Assembly (NCBI RefSeq): GCF_001598555.1 | Contig: NZ_BCZE01000010.1 | Span: 62,001 to 126,000 of the forward strand | DNA: 64,000 nucleotides | Source: Novosphingobium rosa NBRC 15208 | GTDB lineage: Bacteria > Pseudomonadota > Alphaproteobacteria > Sphingomonadales > Sphingomonadaceae | Reading direction: 5' to 3' | Shown here: piece by piece, positions 27,441 through 35,144 of the stretch | How positions within the stretch are numbered: the first letter of the stretch is position 1 | Layout of the letters: the number at the start of each line of letters is the position of its first letter | The notes under the pieces: generated by a model | Seen by the model: the letters and a program-made list of their open reading frames with translations, nothing else | The model's database searches: none | What the model was told of the DNA's origin: nothing | Position numbers and translations under genes: made by a program

Positions 27441-28567
27441 GCATTCCACCAGCTTCCTTAACATCTGCAACACAGGGCCCGTCGCCGGATGGCGGCGGGC
27501 CTCTGCGTGCTGCCCGCCATCGTTTCGTCACACTCGATGCAATGCGTGGGCTTGCGGCTCTGGCGGTTGCGATCTTCCATCTGAGCAATGCGCTGGTCCC
27601 CGCCGGCTATCTGGCGGTGGATTTCTTCTTCGCCCTGTCCGGCTTTGTGCTGGACCGCACCTATCGCCCGCGTTTCGCCGCGGGGCTGGGCAATGGTGAG
27701 TTTCTGGCATGGCGCTTTGTGCGCCTCTGGCCGCTGCATCTGTGCGGGCTGCTGCTGTGCTTTGGCTGGTTGGCGAGGCTGGTGGCGCGCGACGCCACCG
27801 ACATTGGCTGGGGCACGCTGCTGAGTGGCCTCACCGCCAATCTGTTGTTCCTGCCCAGCGTGATCGGGCGCGATATTTCGCCGATCAACCCTCCGGCCTG
27901 GTCGCTGCTGATGGAGTTTGGCGCCAACATGCTGATGGCGTTGTTCGCGATCCGCCGCCCCACGCGCGCGCTGATCGCCATGCTGGGGGTGATCGCGGCG
28001 CTGCTGGTGGCCGATCTGACGATCACGCAGGCGCTTACCCCTTTTGCCGACAATGCCTCCATCGTGAAGCAGGGCTATCGCTGGCACGATGTGCATCTGG
28101 GCGTGGTGCGCACGATCTTTTCCTTCCTTGCAGGGATGGTCCTTTCACGCCTGCTCGAGGGCCGCCTGCCGCGCGTCAGCCGCTGGTCGCTGGCGGTGTT
28201 GGCGCTGGGGCTTATGCCCTTGTTGCTGCCTCTTTCGGGTTGGAGCCGGTTTACGCTCGATCTGGGCTTTATCCTTCTGCTCTCACCCGCGCTGGTGCTG
28301 GCGGGCGCCCGGTTTGAGATGCCGCGAGCCTTCTCCCGCTGGGGTGAAAGGCTGGGCGATCTCTCCTACCCGCTCTACGCCGTGCATTTCTTCTGGACCT
28401 ATCCGGTGGTCAGCTACGGTTACGGCCACGGCTGGCCGGTCGGCCTCACGCTGACGGTGTTCCTCATCGCCGCGCTGGGCAGCGCGGCCTTTCTGGCCCG
28501 CTTTGTGGACGTGCCGCTGCGGCGCTGGCTGGGACGCCATCTTGGTGTCTTTTTGGCGCAAAAATAG
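27392..28567 (+). CDS. Acyltransferase 3 family membrane protein
   Basis: About 391 residues with about ten hydrophobic helices. The signature start is [20 protein letters not shown] (catalytic-type His), followed by [16 protein letters not shown] and a Trp-Ser-Leu motif in [14 protein letters not shown], all typical of O-acyltransferases acting on surface polysaccharides or lipids. The only in-frame start that keeps the whole motif is the ATG at 27392 inside pgk; the next ATG, at 27542, would cut the motif. It is inserted between pgk and fba and has no obvious role in glycolysis. Confidence 0.85.
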   Translation: MDGRARAARREGAGNLSIPPASLTSATQGPSPDGGGPLRAARHRFVTLDAMRGLAALAVAIFHLSNALVPAGYLAVDFFFALSGFVLDRTYRPRFAAGLGNGEFLAWRFVRLWPLHLCGLLLCFGWLARLVARDATDIGWGTLLSGLTANLLFLPSVIGRDISPINPPAWSLLMEFGANMLMALFAIRRPTRALIAMLGVIAALLVADLTITQALTPFADNASIVKQGYRWHDVHLGVVRTIFSFLAGMVLSRLLEGRLPRVSRWSLAVLALGLMPLLLPLSGWSRFTLDLGFILLLSPALVLAGARFEMPRAFSRWGERLGDLSYPLYAVHFFWTYPVVSYGYGHGWPVGLTLTVFLIAALGSAAFLARFVDVPLRRWLGRHLGVFLAQK

Positions 28568-28604
28568 TTTGGCATGCTGCGTTCTCGCAGTTGCGGAAAA
28601 ACAG

Positions 28605-28646
28605 GTTTGTAGCTACCAAACGGGAACTGCATACCTATGCGATGCA
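28605..28646. repeat. Two short inverted repeats upstream of fba
   Basis: GTTTG/CAAAC (28605-28609 with 28617-28621, around TAGCTAC) and TGCAT/ATGCA (28628-28632 with 28642-28646) lie 36-77 bp ahead of the fba ATG. They could be operator half-sites, but no regulator can be named. Confidence 0.35.
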
Positions 28647-28681
28647 TAAATTGACCGAATTTTACCCCGATAGGAGCCTGT

Positions 28682-29593
28682 ATGACGACGAAGGCCGTGG
28701 CAAAGATCCTCGCCAATTATGAGTCCGACAATCCCGGCGTGAAGGCCAATCTCTATCGCATCCTGTCGCAGGGTCGCCTGGGTGGCACCGGCAAGCTGGT
28801 GATCCTTCCGGTCGATCAGGGCTTCGAGCATGGGCCGGCCCGCTCCTTCGCGGTGAACCCCGATGCCTACGATCCCCACTACCACTATCAGCTGGCCATC
28901 GACGCGGGCCTCTCGGCCTATGCCGCCCCCCTCGGCATGCTCGAAGCCGGCGCTGACAAGTTCGCCGGCCAGATCCCGACCATCCTGAAGGTCAACTCCT
29001 CGAACAGCTGGGGCACCAGCGCCAACCAGGCCGTCACCGGCAGCGTGGCCGACGCCGCGCGCCTGGGCTGCTCGGCCATCGGCTTCACCATCTACCCCGG
29101 TTCGGACGATGTCTTCGAGATGATCGAGGAAATCCGCGAGCTGCGCGAAGAAGCCGCCAGCGTCGGCATCGCCACCGTGATCTGGTCCTACCCGCGCGGC
29201 GGCAAGCTGCCCAAGAGCGGTGAGCTGGCTCTCGATGTCGGCGCCTATGCGGCCCATATTGCCACGCTGATCGGCGCCCACATCATCAAGGTGAAGCTGC
29301 CCAGCGCCCATATCGAGCAGGAAGAGGCCAAGGCTGCCTATGCGGGGCAGGACTGGTCCGATCAGGCCGACCGCGTCAGGCATGTGGTGCAGTCCTGCTT
29401 CGCGGGTCGTCGCCTCGTGGTCTTCTCGGGCGGCGCCACCAAGGGTTCGGATGCCGTCTATCAGGACGCGCGCGACATTCTGGCCGGTGGCGGCAATGGC
29501 TCGATCATTGGCCGCAACACCTTCCAGCGCCCGCGCGCCGAAGCGATGGCCATGCTCGACAAGATCGTGAAAATCTATAAGGGCAAGGAATAA
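28682..29593 (+). CDS. fba: Fructose-bisphosphate aldolase, class I (archaeal/DhnA type)
   Basis: Cleaves fructose-1,6-bisphosphate into two triose phosphates through a lysine Schiff base. The 303-residue product has LVILPVDQGFEHGP, a Lys-rich strand IIKVKLPS (K203/K205, candidate Schiff-base region), FSGGATKG and IIGRNTFQRP as phosphate-binding loops. This is the DhnA/FbaB class, not the metal-dependent class II enzyme. It completes the tkt-gap-pgk-fba cluster. A strong GC hairpin follows the stop by about 12 bp. Confidence 0.93.
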   Translation: MTTKAVAKILANYESDNPGVKANLYRILSQGRLGGTGKLVILPVDQGFEHGPARSFAVNPDAYDPHYHYQLAIDAGLSAYAAPLGMLEAGADKFAGQIPTILKVNSSNSWGTSANQAVTGSVADAARLGCSAIGFTIYPGSDDVFEMIEEIRELREEAASVGIATVIWSYPRGGKLPKSGELALDVGAYAAHIATLIGAHIIKVKLPSAHIEQEEAKAAYAGQDWSDQADRVRHVVQSCFAGRRLVVFSGGATKGSDAVYQDARDILAGGGNGSIIGRNTFQRPRAEAMAMLDKIVKIYKGKE

Positions 29594-29604
29594 TCGCCCT
29601 GAGC

Positions 29605-29636
29605 GCCGGTGGGACTCGCCCCGCGAGCCCACCGGC
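29605..29636 (+). terminator. Strong hairpin after fba
   Basis: GCCGGTGGG/CCCACCGGC (29605-29613 with 29628-29636) encloses an inner CTCGC/GCGAG stem, giving about 14 paired bases. There is no T-run behind it, so it may stabilise the 3' end and not act as an intrinsic terminator. Confidence 0.5.
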
Positions 29637-29753
29637 CGCATTTCGGCGAGCAGCGGCGTCGGCCCGTTTTTCCATTCCTGCCCCTGCGTGCGGGGGTATC
29701 GATGGGAGAGAGGGCCGACGCCGTTCGCGTTTTGGGGCAGGGGATCAGGAAAA

Positions 29754-29822
29754 GAAGATGCGAGGGGGCCCGGAGCATTTCTCTCGAGAAATGCGACCAA
29801 CAAAACGCCCCTCGCGCTCCCA
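29754..29822 (-). repeat. Dispersed hairpin repeat, copy B (with insert)
   Basis: On the minus strand this begins TGGGAGCGCGAGGGG (29808-29822) and ends CCCCCTCGCATCTTC (29754-29768). Both 15-mers are identical to the ends of copy A at 32771-32804. The arms pair to a GCGAGGGG/CCCCTCGC stem. Between them is a 39-bp insert with its own GCATTTCTC/GAGAAATGC hairpin, where copy A has only 4 bp between the 15-mers. Confidence 0.85.
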
Positions 29823-29928
29823 TGACCGTCTTCCGGCGATGGGGCAGCGGCTCCCGATCCTTGTGCAGCAACTCTCCACCTGCGCAATGGGCGTTGCACC
29901 AGCGCCTGTGCGGGTTTAGAGCGCGCCC

Positions 29929-30660
29929 ATGGCTGACGAAACCTTTGAAGACGACTTCGAGAACCCCTTCGACTCGGGCATCCTGCCCGACGAAACCTCC
30001 TTCGGCGACGAGATCGATCCGGAGCTGCGCCCGCGCACCAAGATCTATCTGATCTCGCCCCTCGATGTGACGGGTGATTTCCCCGAGCGCCTGCGCCGCG
30101 TGATCGAGGCGGGCGTGAAGAACAAGCATGGCGTCGCCGCCTTCCAGTTCCGCGTCAAGGGGCTGGACGAGCATGCCGCCGCCGCTCTGGCCGCGCCCCT
30201 GCAGGCGATCTGCGCCGAGCGTGAAGTGGCCTTTATCGTCAACGATTCGATCAGCCTCGCCAAGCGTCTGGGCGCCGATGGCGTCCACCTGGGCCAGGAG
30301 GATGGCGACCCGCGCGAAGCCCGCGACCGTCTCGGTCCCGATGCCCAGATCGGCGTCTCCTGCAATGACAGCCGCCATCTGGCGATGAGCGCGGGCGAGG
30401 CCGGCGCCGATTACGTCGCTTTCGGCGCTTTCTATCCCACCACCACCAAGGAAACCAAGCACACCGCCAAGCTCTCGACGCTGGCCTGCTGGCAGACGGT
30501 TTTCGAGATCCCGTGCGTCGCCATCGGCGGCATCAAGCCCGAGAATTGCGGGCCCATCGTGCGTGCGGGCGCCGATTTCCTCGCCGTCTCCAGCGCCATC
30601 TGGGACGGGGATGAGGTGGCCAATGTGCAGGCCCTGATCGCGGCGATCCACGCCGCCTGA
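29929..30660 (+). CDS. thiE: Thiamine-phosphate synthase-like protein
   Basis: A 243-residue TIM-barrel of the ThiE/TenI group, which joins HMP-pyrophosphate and thiazole phosphate. Motifs are FQFRVKGLDEHAAAA, the magnesium-site region VAFIVNDSISLAKRLGADGVHLGQED, GVSCNDSRHLAMSAGEAGADYVAFGAFYPT, and the phosphate loop AIGGI...GADFLAVSSAIW. An unusual, very acidic N-terminal extension of about 35 residues precedes the barrel. Neighbouring fba gives no direct hint about thiamine. Confidence 0.87.
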   Translation: MADETFEDDFENPFDSGILPDETSFGDEIDPELRPRTKIYLISPLDVTGDFPERLRRVIEAGVKNKHGVAAFQFRVKGLDEHAAAALAAPLQAICAEREVAFIVNDSISLAKRLGADGVHLGQEDGDPREARDRLGPDAQIGVSCNDSRHLAMSAGEAGADYVAFGAFYPTTTKETKHTAKLSTLACWQTVFEIPCVAIGGIKPENCGPIVRAGADFLAVSSAIWDGDEVANVQALIAAIHAA

Positions 30661-30671
30661 TCGTCCTGCTG

Positions 30672-30720
30672 TCGCGCGCTTGCTGACATCTCTGTCAACA
30701 AGCGCGCGAACGGGGCTTTT
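30672..30720 (+). terminator. Long hairpin after thiE
   Basis: An 11-bp stem TCGCGCGCTTG/CAAGCGCGCGA (30672-30682 with 30699-30709) continues inward as GACA/TGTC. TTTT occurs 7 bp after the stem. Plausible terminator of the fba-thiE unit. Confidence 0.6.
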
Positions 30721-30750
30721 CAGCCCTGATGCGCCGTGCCATCAGGCGTC

Positions 30751-32715
30751 ATGACCACACAGACCTCAACGTCCGCGCCCGCGCGCGAACTGACTTTGCG
30801 CGGCGTCATCCTCGGCGCGCTGCTGACGGTGATCTTCACCGCGGCCAATGTCTATCTCGGCCTGAAGATTGGGCTGACCTTCGCCACATCGATCCCGGCG
30901 GCGGTGATTTCCATGGCCGTGCTGCGCACCATGCGCGGCTCGACCATTCAGGAAAACAACATCGTCCAGACCATCGCCAGCGCGGCGGGCACGCTCAGCG
31001 CGATCATCTTCGTGCTGCCGGGCCTGCTGATGATCGGCTGGTGGGTGGACTTCCCCTATTGGCAATCGGTGGCTGTGATCGGCGTCGGCGGCATTCTGGG
31101 CGTGATGTATTCCGTGCCCCTGCGCCGCGCATTGGTGACCGGCACCGATCTGCCCTATCCCGAAGGCGTCGCCGCTGCCGAGGTGCTGAAGGTCGGCGCC
31201 GGGCAGACCGCCGAGGGCGAGGGGGATGAGGAAAACCGCAAGGGCCTCTCCGCCATCGTCAGCGGCACGGCGCTGTCGGCGCTGTACACGCTGCTGGCCA
31301 AGATGGGTCTGGTGGCCGAGGAAGCCGCCAAATCCTTCCGCGTCGGCTCCAGCCTCAGCCAGGTTTCGACCAGCTTTTCCATGGCACTGATCGGCGTGGG
31401 CCATCTGGTGGGGCTTGGCGTCGGCATCGCGATGCTGGCGGGCATGCTGCTGAGCTGGGGCGTGCTGGTGCCTTTCTACACCCATGGTTTTGCGGGCGAC
31501 GAGATCGGCGCGGCGATTGGCGCCACCTTCAAGATGAAGGTGCGGATCATCGGCGCGGGCACCATCGGCATTGCGGCGGTCTATACGCTGCTGCGGGTGA
31601 TTGGCCCCATCGTGAAGGGCATTGCGGGGGCCATTGCCGCCCAACGCCAGCGTCAGGCCGGGCAGGGGGCGTCGCTGCCGCTGACCGAGCGCGACCTGCC
31701 CATCGGCATCGTGGGTGCGGTAATCGTGGCGGCGATGCTGCCCATCGGTCTGCTGCTGGCGGATTTCGCGCGAGGCGGCCCCATCGAGGCGCATTTCTGG
31801 CCGGTGCTGCTGGCCACCATCGCCTATGTGCTGGTGATCGGCATCGTGATCGCCTCGGTCTGCGGCTATATGGCGGGGCTGATCGGTGCGTCGAACTCGC
31901 CGGTGTCGGGCACGGGGATCATTTCGGCGCTGGGCATTGCGTTGCTGCTGGCCGCCTTCTTCGGGCGGGATATTGATCCAGCGGCGACCAAGGCTCTGGT
32001 GGCGTTTTCGCTGTTCGTGACGGCGATCATCTTCGGCGTTGCCACCATCTCCAATGACAATCTTCAGGATCTGAAGACCGGCGAACTGGTCGGCGCGACA
32101 CCGTGGCGTCAGCAGGTGGCGCTGGTGCTGGGCGTGATCTTCGGTGCGCTGGTGATCCCGCCGGTGCTGAGCCTGCTCAACCAGCGCTTCGGCTTTGTCG
32201 GCGTGCCGGGGGCCGGGCCGAATGCTCTGGCCGCGCCTCAGGCGGCGTTGATCTCGACGCTGGCGCAGGGTGTGCTGGGCGGTCAGCTCGACTGGAGCCT
32301 GATCGGTATCGGCGCGGCCATCGGTGCTGTGGTGATCGTGATCGACGAGGTGCTGCGCAAAAGCGGCAAGGGCATGCTGCCGCCGCTGGCGCTGGGCATG
32401 GGCATCTATTTGCCGATGGCGCTGACGCTGCTGATCCCCATCGGTGCGGTGATTGGCCATGCCTATGACCGCTGGGCCAGGCGCACCGCCAATCCCGAAC
32501 TGGCTGAGCGCCTGGGCATGCTGGCCGCAACGGGTCTGATCGTGGGTGAAAGCCTGTTCGGCGTGATTTTCGCGCTGCTGGCCGGCGTGACGCAGAAGGC
32601 GACGCCGCTGCAGGTGATTGCCGAGAATCCCTTTGCGGAAGGGGCCGCGATTGTCGTCTTCGCCGCCGGTATTGGCTGGATCTACCTGCGCGTGAAAAAG
32701 CAGGCAGTGCAGTAA
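30751..32715 (+). CDS. OPT family oligopeptide/metal-chelate transporter
   Basis: Inner-membrane transporter of about 654 residues with 14-16 hydrophobic helices. The N-terminus (LTLRGVILGALLTVIFTAANVYLGLKIGLTFATSIPAAV) and the EGVAAAEVL and ISNDNLQDLKTGELVGATPWRQQ motifs are characteristic of bacterial OPT proteins, which import peptides or iron-siderophore/nicotianamine-type chelates by proton symport. The ATG at 30751 is preferred; a GTG at 30736 is an alternative. Single gene, followed by a hairpin repeat that should act as terminator. Confidence 0.92.
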   Translation: MTTQTSTSAPARELTLRGVILGALLTVIFTAANVYLGLKIGLTFATSIPAAVISMAVLRTMRGSTIQENNIVQTIASAAGTLSAIIFVLPGLLMIGWWVDFPYWQSVAVIGVGGILGVMYSVPLRRALVTGTDLPYPEGVAAAEVLKVGAGQTAEGEGDEENRKGLSAIVSGTALSALYTLLAKMGLVAEEAAKSFRVGSSLSQVSTSFSMALIGVGHLVGLGVGIAMLAGMLLSWGVLVPFYTHGFAGDEIGAAIGATFKMKVRIIGAGTIGIAAVYTLLRVIGPIVKGIAGAIAAQRQRQAGQGASLPLTERDLPIGIVGAVIVAAMLPIGLLLADFARGGPIEAHFWPVLLATIAYVLVIGIVIASVCGYMAGLIGASNSPVSGTGIISALGIALLLAAFFGRDIDPAATKALVAFSLFVTAIIFGVATISNDNLQDLKTGELVGATPWRQQVALVLGVIFGALVIPPVLSLLNQRFGFVGVPGAGPNALAAPQAALISTLAQGVLGGQLDWSLIGIGAAIGAVVIVIDEVLRKSGKGMLPPLALGMGIYLPMALTLLIPIGAVIGHAYDRWARRTANPELAERLGMLAATGLIVGESLFGVIFALLAGVTQKATPLQVIAENPFAEGAAIVVFAAGIGWIYLRVKKQAVQ

Positions 32716-32770
32716 CAGGGAGGTGAAGCGCCCGGATCGGGCGCCACTGCCCTGTCGTCGGAAGACGTTC

Positions 32771-32810
32771 TGGGAGCGCGAGGGGGTAACCCCCTCGCAT
32801 CTTCCCTTTT
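32771..32810 (+). repeat. Dispersed hairpin repeat, copy A (likely terminator)
   Basis: TGGGAGCGCGAGGGG (32771-32785) and CCCCCTCGCATCTTC (32790-32804) are shared with copy B. The arms form a 9-bp GCGAGGGGG/CCCCCTCGC hairpin with a TAA loop, followed by ATCTTCCCTTTT. That makes it a good terminator for the OPT gene ending at 32715. Confidence 0.85.
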
Positions 32811-32814
32811 ACCC

Positions 32815-33264
32815 CTACTGATTGTTCATCACCGCCCGCACGCAACGCATATCGGTGTCCTTCCCGTTCGCATCGGTCTTGCGCAGGAAGTTCTCGCTCA
32901 CGCGGCGGAATTTCTGGCCCTTGCGCGGGCCGCTGGTGAAGCGGATCACGTCGCCGGTCAGCAGATAGATGCCACGCCCGCCTTTCACGCTGTAGACCGA
33001 GGCGTGGAGGATGGTGAAATCCTCATCCTCATGGCGGATGCCGGTCTTGCCCAGCGCATTGCCGGGCGTTTCGCATTGATAGTCGCCCTGCTTCATCACG
33101 GCCACCTGGCCGATCTCGCTGGCTTGCGCGGGCAGACTCGTCCCGAAGATGGCCATCAAGGCCATGAACGCCCCGGATTGCCACGGGCGTCCACTCGCGC
33201 TAAGGGCGCGGCTTGCGCTTTTCAGGCGCGGGCCTTTCGGGGCCTGTAACTCGTTCTTTCGCAT
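32815..33264 (-). CDS. Small secreted protein divergent from efp, unknown function
   Basis: A 149-residue protein with a basic N-terminal region, a hydrophobic segment ([19 protein letters not shown]) and a likely signal-peptidase site before SEIGQ. The mature part has two cysteines (YQCETPG and MRCVRAV, candidate disulphide) and a basic, strand-rich body ([18 protein letters not shown]). An internal ATG at 33165 would give 116 residues; the longer form is favoured because it supplies the positive n-region. The longer start leaves only 15 bp to the efp ATG, so its promoter would lie inside efp. Family not recognised. Confidence 0.6.
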   Translation of the reverse strand: MRKNELQAPKGPRLKSASRALSASGRPWQSGAFMALMAIFGTSLPAQASEIGQVAVMKQGDYQCETPGNALGKTGIRHEDEDFTILHASVYSVKGGRGIYLLTGDVIRFTSGPRKGQKFRRVSENFLRKTDANGKDTDMRCVRAVMNNQ

Positions 33265-33279
33265 CAAAGGTTCATCCCC

Positions 33280-33843
33280 ATGAAGATCAGCGGCGTCGAT
33301 ATCCGCCCCGGCAACATTCTGGAATACGAAAAGGGCATCTGGAAAGTCGCCAAGACCCAGCATACCCAGCCCGGCAAGGGCGGCGCCTTCATGCAGGTCG
33401 AGATGAAGAACCTGATCGACGGACGCAAGACCAATGTGCGTTTCCGCAGCGCCGACACGGTGGAGCGCGTGCGTCTCGACACCAAGGACTTCCAGTTCCT
33501 GTACCCCGAGGGCGACGATCTGGTGTTCATGGACGTGGAGACCTACGACCAGATCACCCTGCCGAGCGATCTGCTGGGCGATGCCGCCGCCTTCCTGCAG
33601 GACGGCATGACCGCCGTGCTCGAAATGTATGACGAGCGCCCGATCAGCGTGCAGCTGCCCGATCAGGTGGAAGCCACCATCGTGGAAGCCGACGCCGTGG
33701 TGAAGGGGCAGACCGCCTCGTCGTCCTACAAGCCCGCGCTGCTCGACAATGGCGTGCGCGTGATGGTGCCGCCCCATATCAGCTCGGGCACGCGCATCGT
33801 CGTGAACGTTTACGAGCGCAGCTACGTCGGCAAGGCCGACTGA
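33280..33843 (+). CDS. efp: Translation elongation factor P
   Basis: A 187-residue, three-domain tRNA mimic that rescues ribosomes stalled on polyproline. It begins [19 protein letters not shown]. The tip loop [10 protein letters not shown] carries lysine 33, the position modified by EpmA/EpmB where those enzymes exist. The C-terminal domain has [21 protein letters not shown] and [12 protein letters not shown]. An intrinsic terminator follows. Confidence 0.97.
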   Translation: MKISGVDIRPGNILEYEKGIWKVAKTQHTQPGKGGAFMQVEMKNLIDGRKTNVRFRSADTVERVRLDTKDFQFLYPEGDDLVFMDVETYDQITLPSDLLGDAAAFLQDGMTAVLEMYDERPISVQLPDQVEATIVEADAVVKGQTASSSYKPALLDNGVRVMVPPHISSGTRIVVNVYERSYVGKAD

Positions 33844-33850
33844 TTGTTCC

Positions 33851-33882
33851 GGGCGGCGTTTCGCGCGCCGCCCCCTTCTTTC
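33851..33882 (+). terminator. Intrinsic terminator after efp
   Basis: GGGCGGCG / CGCCGCCC stem (33851-33858 with 33866-33873, 7-nt loop) followed by CCTTCTTTCT. Confidence 0.8.
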
Positions 33883-33901
33883 TAATTCGGGAATTTGCCC
33901 A

Positions 33902-34723
33902 GTGAGTGTCGTTTCAGGTCTTATCCGCGTGATGGAGCGCGCCGCGCGCAAGGCAGGCCAGCGCCTGCGCCGCGATTTCGGCGAGGTGGAGCACCTTCAG
34001 GTCAGCCGCAAGGGCCCTGCCGATTTCGTCAGCCGCGCCGATCAGGCGAGCGAGCGCACCATCTATGACGAGCTGCGCGCCGCGCGCCCCGATTGGGGCT
34101 TCGTGCTGGAAGAGGGCGGCATCATCGAGGGCGATCCCACCAAGCCGCGCTGGATCATCGATCCGCTCGACGGCACCAGCAACTTCCTGCACGGCATCCC
34201 GCATTTCGCGATCTCGATCGCGGCGCAGGAACCGCGTCTGGACGGCAATGGCTGGGGCGATGTGATCGCGGGCCTGATCTATCAGCCGATCACCGACGAG
34301 AGCTTCTGGGCCGAAAAGGCGCGCGGCGCATGGCTGCATGACCGCCGCCTGCGCGTTTCGGGCCGCCGTCATCTCGACGAGAGCCTGATCGCCACCGGCA
34401 TCCCCTTCGCGGGCCATGGCGACACGCTGGAATGGCAGAAGATCTATGCCGCCCTGGCGCCTCAGGTGGCGGGCATCCGCCGCTTTGGCGCGGCGGCGCT
34501 GGATCTGGCCTGGGTGGCCTCGGGCCGTTACGAGGGCTTCTGGGAAAGCAACCTCAAGCCCTGGGACACGGCGGCAGGCTGCCTGCTGGTGCGTGAGGCG
34601 GGCGGTTTCGTCTCCGACTGGCGCGGCGTGTCGCAGCCGATCTGCGATGCCCAGCTGCTGGCGGGCAACGATGCGCTGCACTCGCGCCTGCACAAGATCG
34701 TGGCGACCGCGCTCAAGGATTGA
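33902..34723 (+). CDS. Inositol monophosphatase family protein (SuhB-like)
   Basis: A 273-residue Mg-dependent phosphatase. Metal-site motifs are E70-E71 in VLEEGG, D87/D90 in WIIDPLDGTSNFLHG, and the C-terminal WDTAAGCLLVREAGG. The first motif usually reads EES or EET; a glycine here is a mild deviation. The GTG at 33902 is the only start that keeps the N-terminal helix. Substrates in the family include inositol phosphates, sulphur nucleotides and fructose bisphosphate, so the exact role is open. It follows efp by 58 bp across a terminator. Confidence 0.88.
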   Translation: MSVVSGLIRVMERAARKAGQRLRRDFGEVEHLQVSRKGPADFVSRADQASERTIYDELRAARPDWGFVLEEGGIIEGDPTKPRWIIDPLDGTSNFLHGIPHFAISIAAQEPRLDGNGWGDVIAGLIYQPITDESFWAEKARGAWLHDRRLRVSGRRHLDESLIATGIPFAGHGDTLEWQKIYAALAPQVAGIRRFGAAALDLAWVASGRYEGFWESNLKPWDTAAGCLLVREAGGFVSDWRGVSQPICDAQLLAGNDALHSRLHKIVATALKD

Positions 34724-34846
34724 GCATGATTTGGCCGGGGATTGATGCTTTCTGGCATTGATCCCCGGCGCAAGGTCCGCTAGGCGGTGCCTATATCGAG
34801 CCCGCCTGGCGGGCTGACGCGCAAGACAGTCTGCTCTTGCTGCAGT

Positions 34847-34930
34847 GCCCCCGTGGCGGAATGGTAGACGCGACCGACTCAAAATCGGTTGTCGAGAGAT
34901 GTGCCCGTTCGAGTCGGGCCGGGGGCACCA
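34847..34930 (+). tRNA. tRNA-Leu (anticodon CAA)
   Basis: Acceptor GCCCCCG/CGGGGGC, anticodon loop CTCAAAA giving CAA, a class II long variable arm (TGTCGAGAGATGT), T-loop GTTCGAGTC and encoded CCA. It reads TTG leucine codons. Confidence 0.96.
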
Positions 34931-34992
34931 TTTCCTGATCGGCTTTTAGCCGCCGGATCAGACGAGACCTGTAAAATCTGGCGACAGGCAGC

Positions 34993-35093
34993 AGGCGCAA
35001 AGCCTGTACTTTCCGATATCTATGTCGCATTCTTGCTCGTGAGGCGGTCTGGCGCTCCTGTCAGGTTTACCGACATTTTACGGCTTTGCGCCT
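34993..35093. repeat. 12-bp inverted repeat upstream of the EPS operon
   Basis: AGGCGCAAAGCC at 34993-35004 and its exact reverse complement GGCTTTGCGCCT at 35082-35093 lie 77 bp apart, ending 51 bp before the epsB ATG. The left arm can also fold as a small CAGGC-GCAAA-GCCTG hairpin. Paired sites at this distance could allow DNA looping by a dimeric activator; that is inference. Confidence 0.7.
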
Positions 35094-35144
35094 AAACCCC
35101 TCGGCAAGATCCGTATCGGGGTCGGAGGTTAAAACGGCAAAGCC

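Larger units (their letters stand above)
29594..29928. other. Structured 335-bp gap between fba and thiE
   Basis: No gene could be supported here. The gap is filled with inverted repeats. First is a hairpin just after fba (29605-29636). Second is a perfect 12-bp pair, CGGCGTCGGCCC/GGGCCGACGCCG, at 29654-29665 and 29712-29723. Third is a repeat copy (29754-29822) that contains a further GCATTTCTC/GAGAAATGC hairpin. No TPP riboswitch motif was found although thiE follows. Confidence 0.7.

Noticed and set aside
29594..29928. TPP riboswitch before thiE
   Set aside because: The CTGAGA and ACCTGAT-type core motifs are absent; the region contains other inverted repeats.
34975..35060. Sigma-54 (-24/-12) promoter ahead of epsB
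   Set aside because: TGGC occurs twice, but in each case the GC of the -12 element is off by one base or missing.
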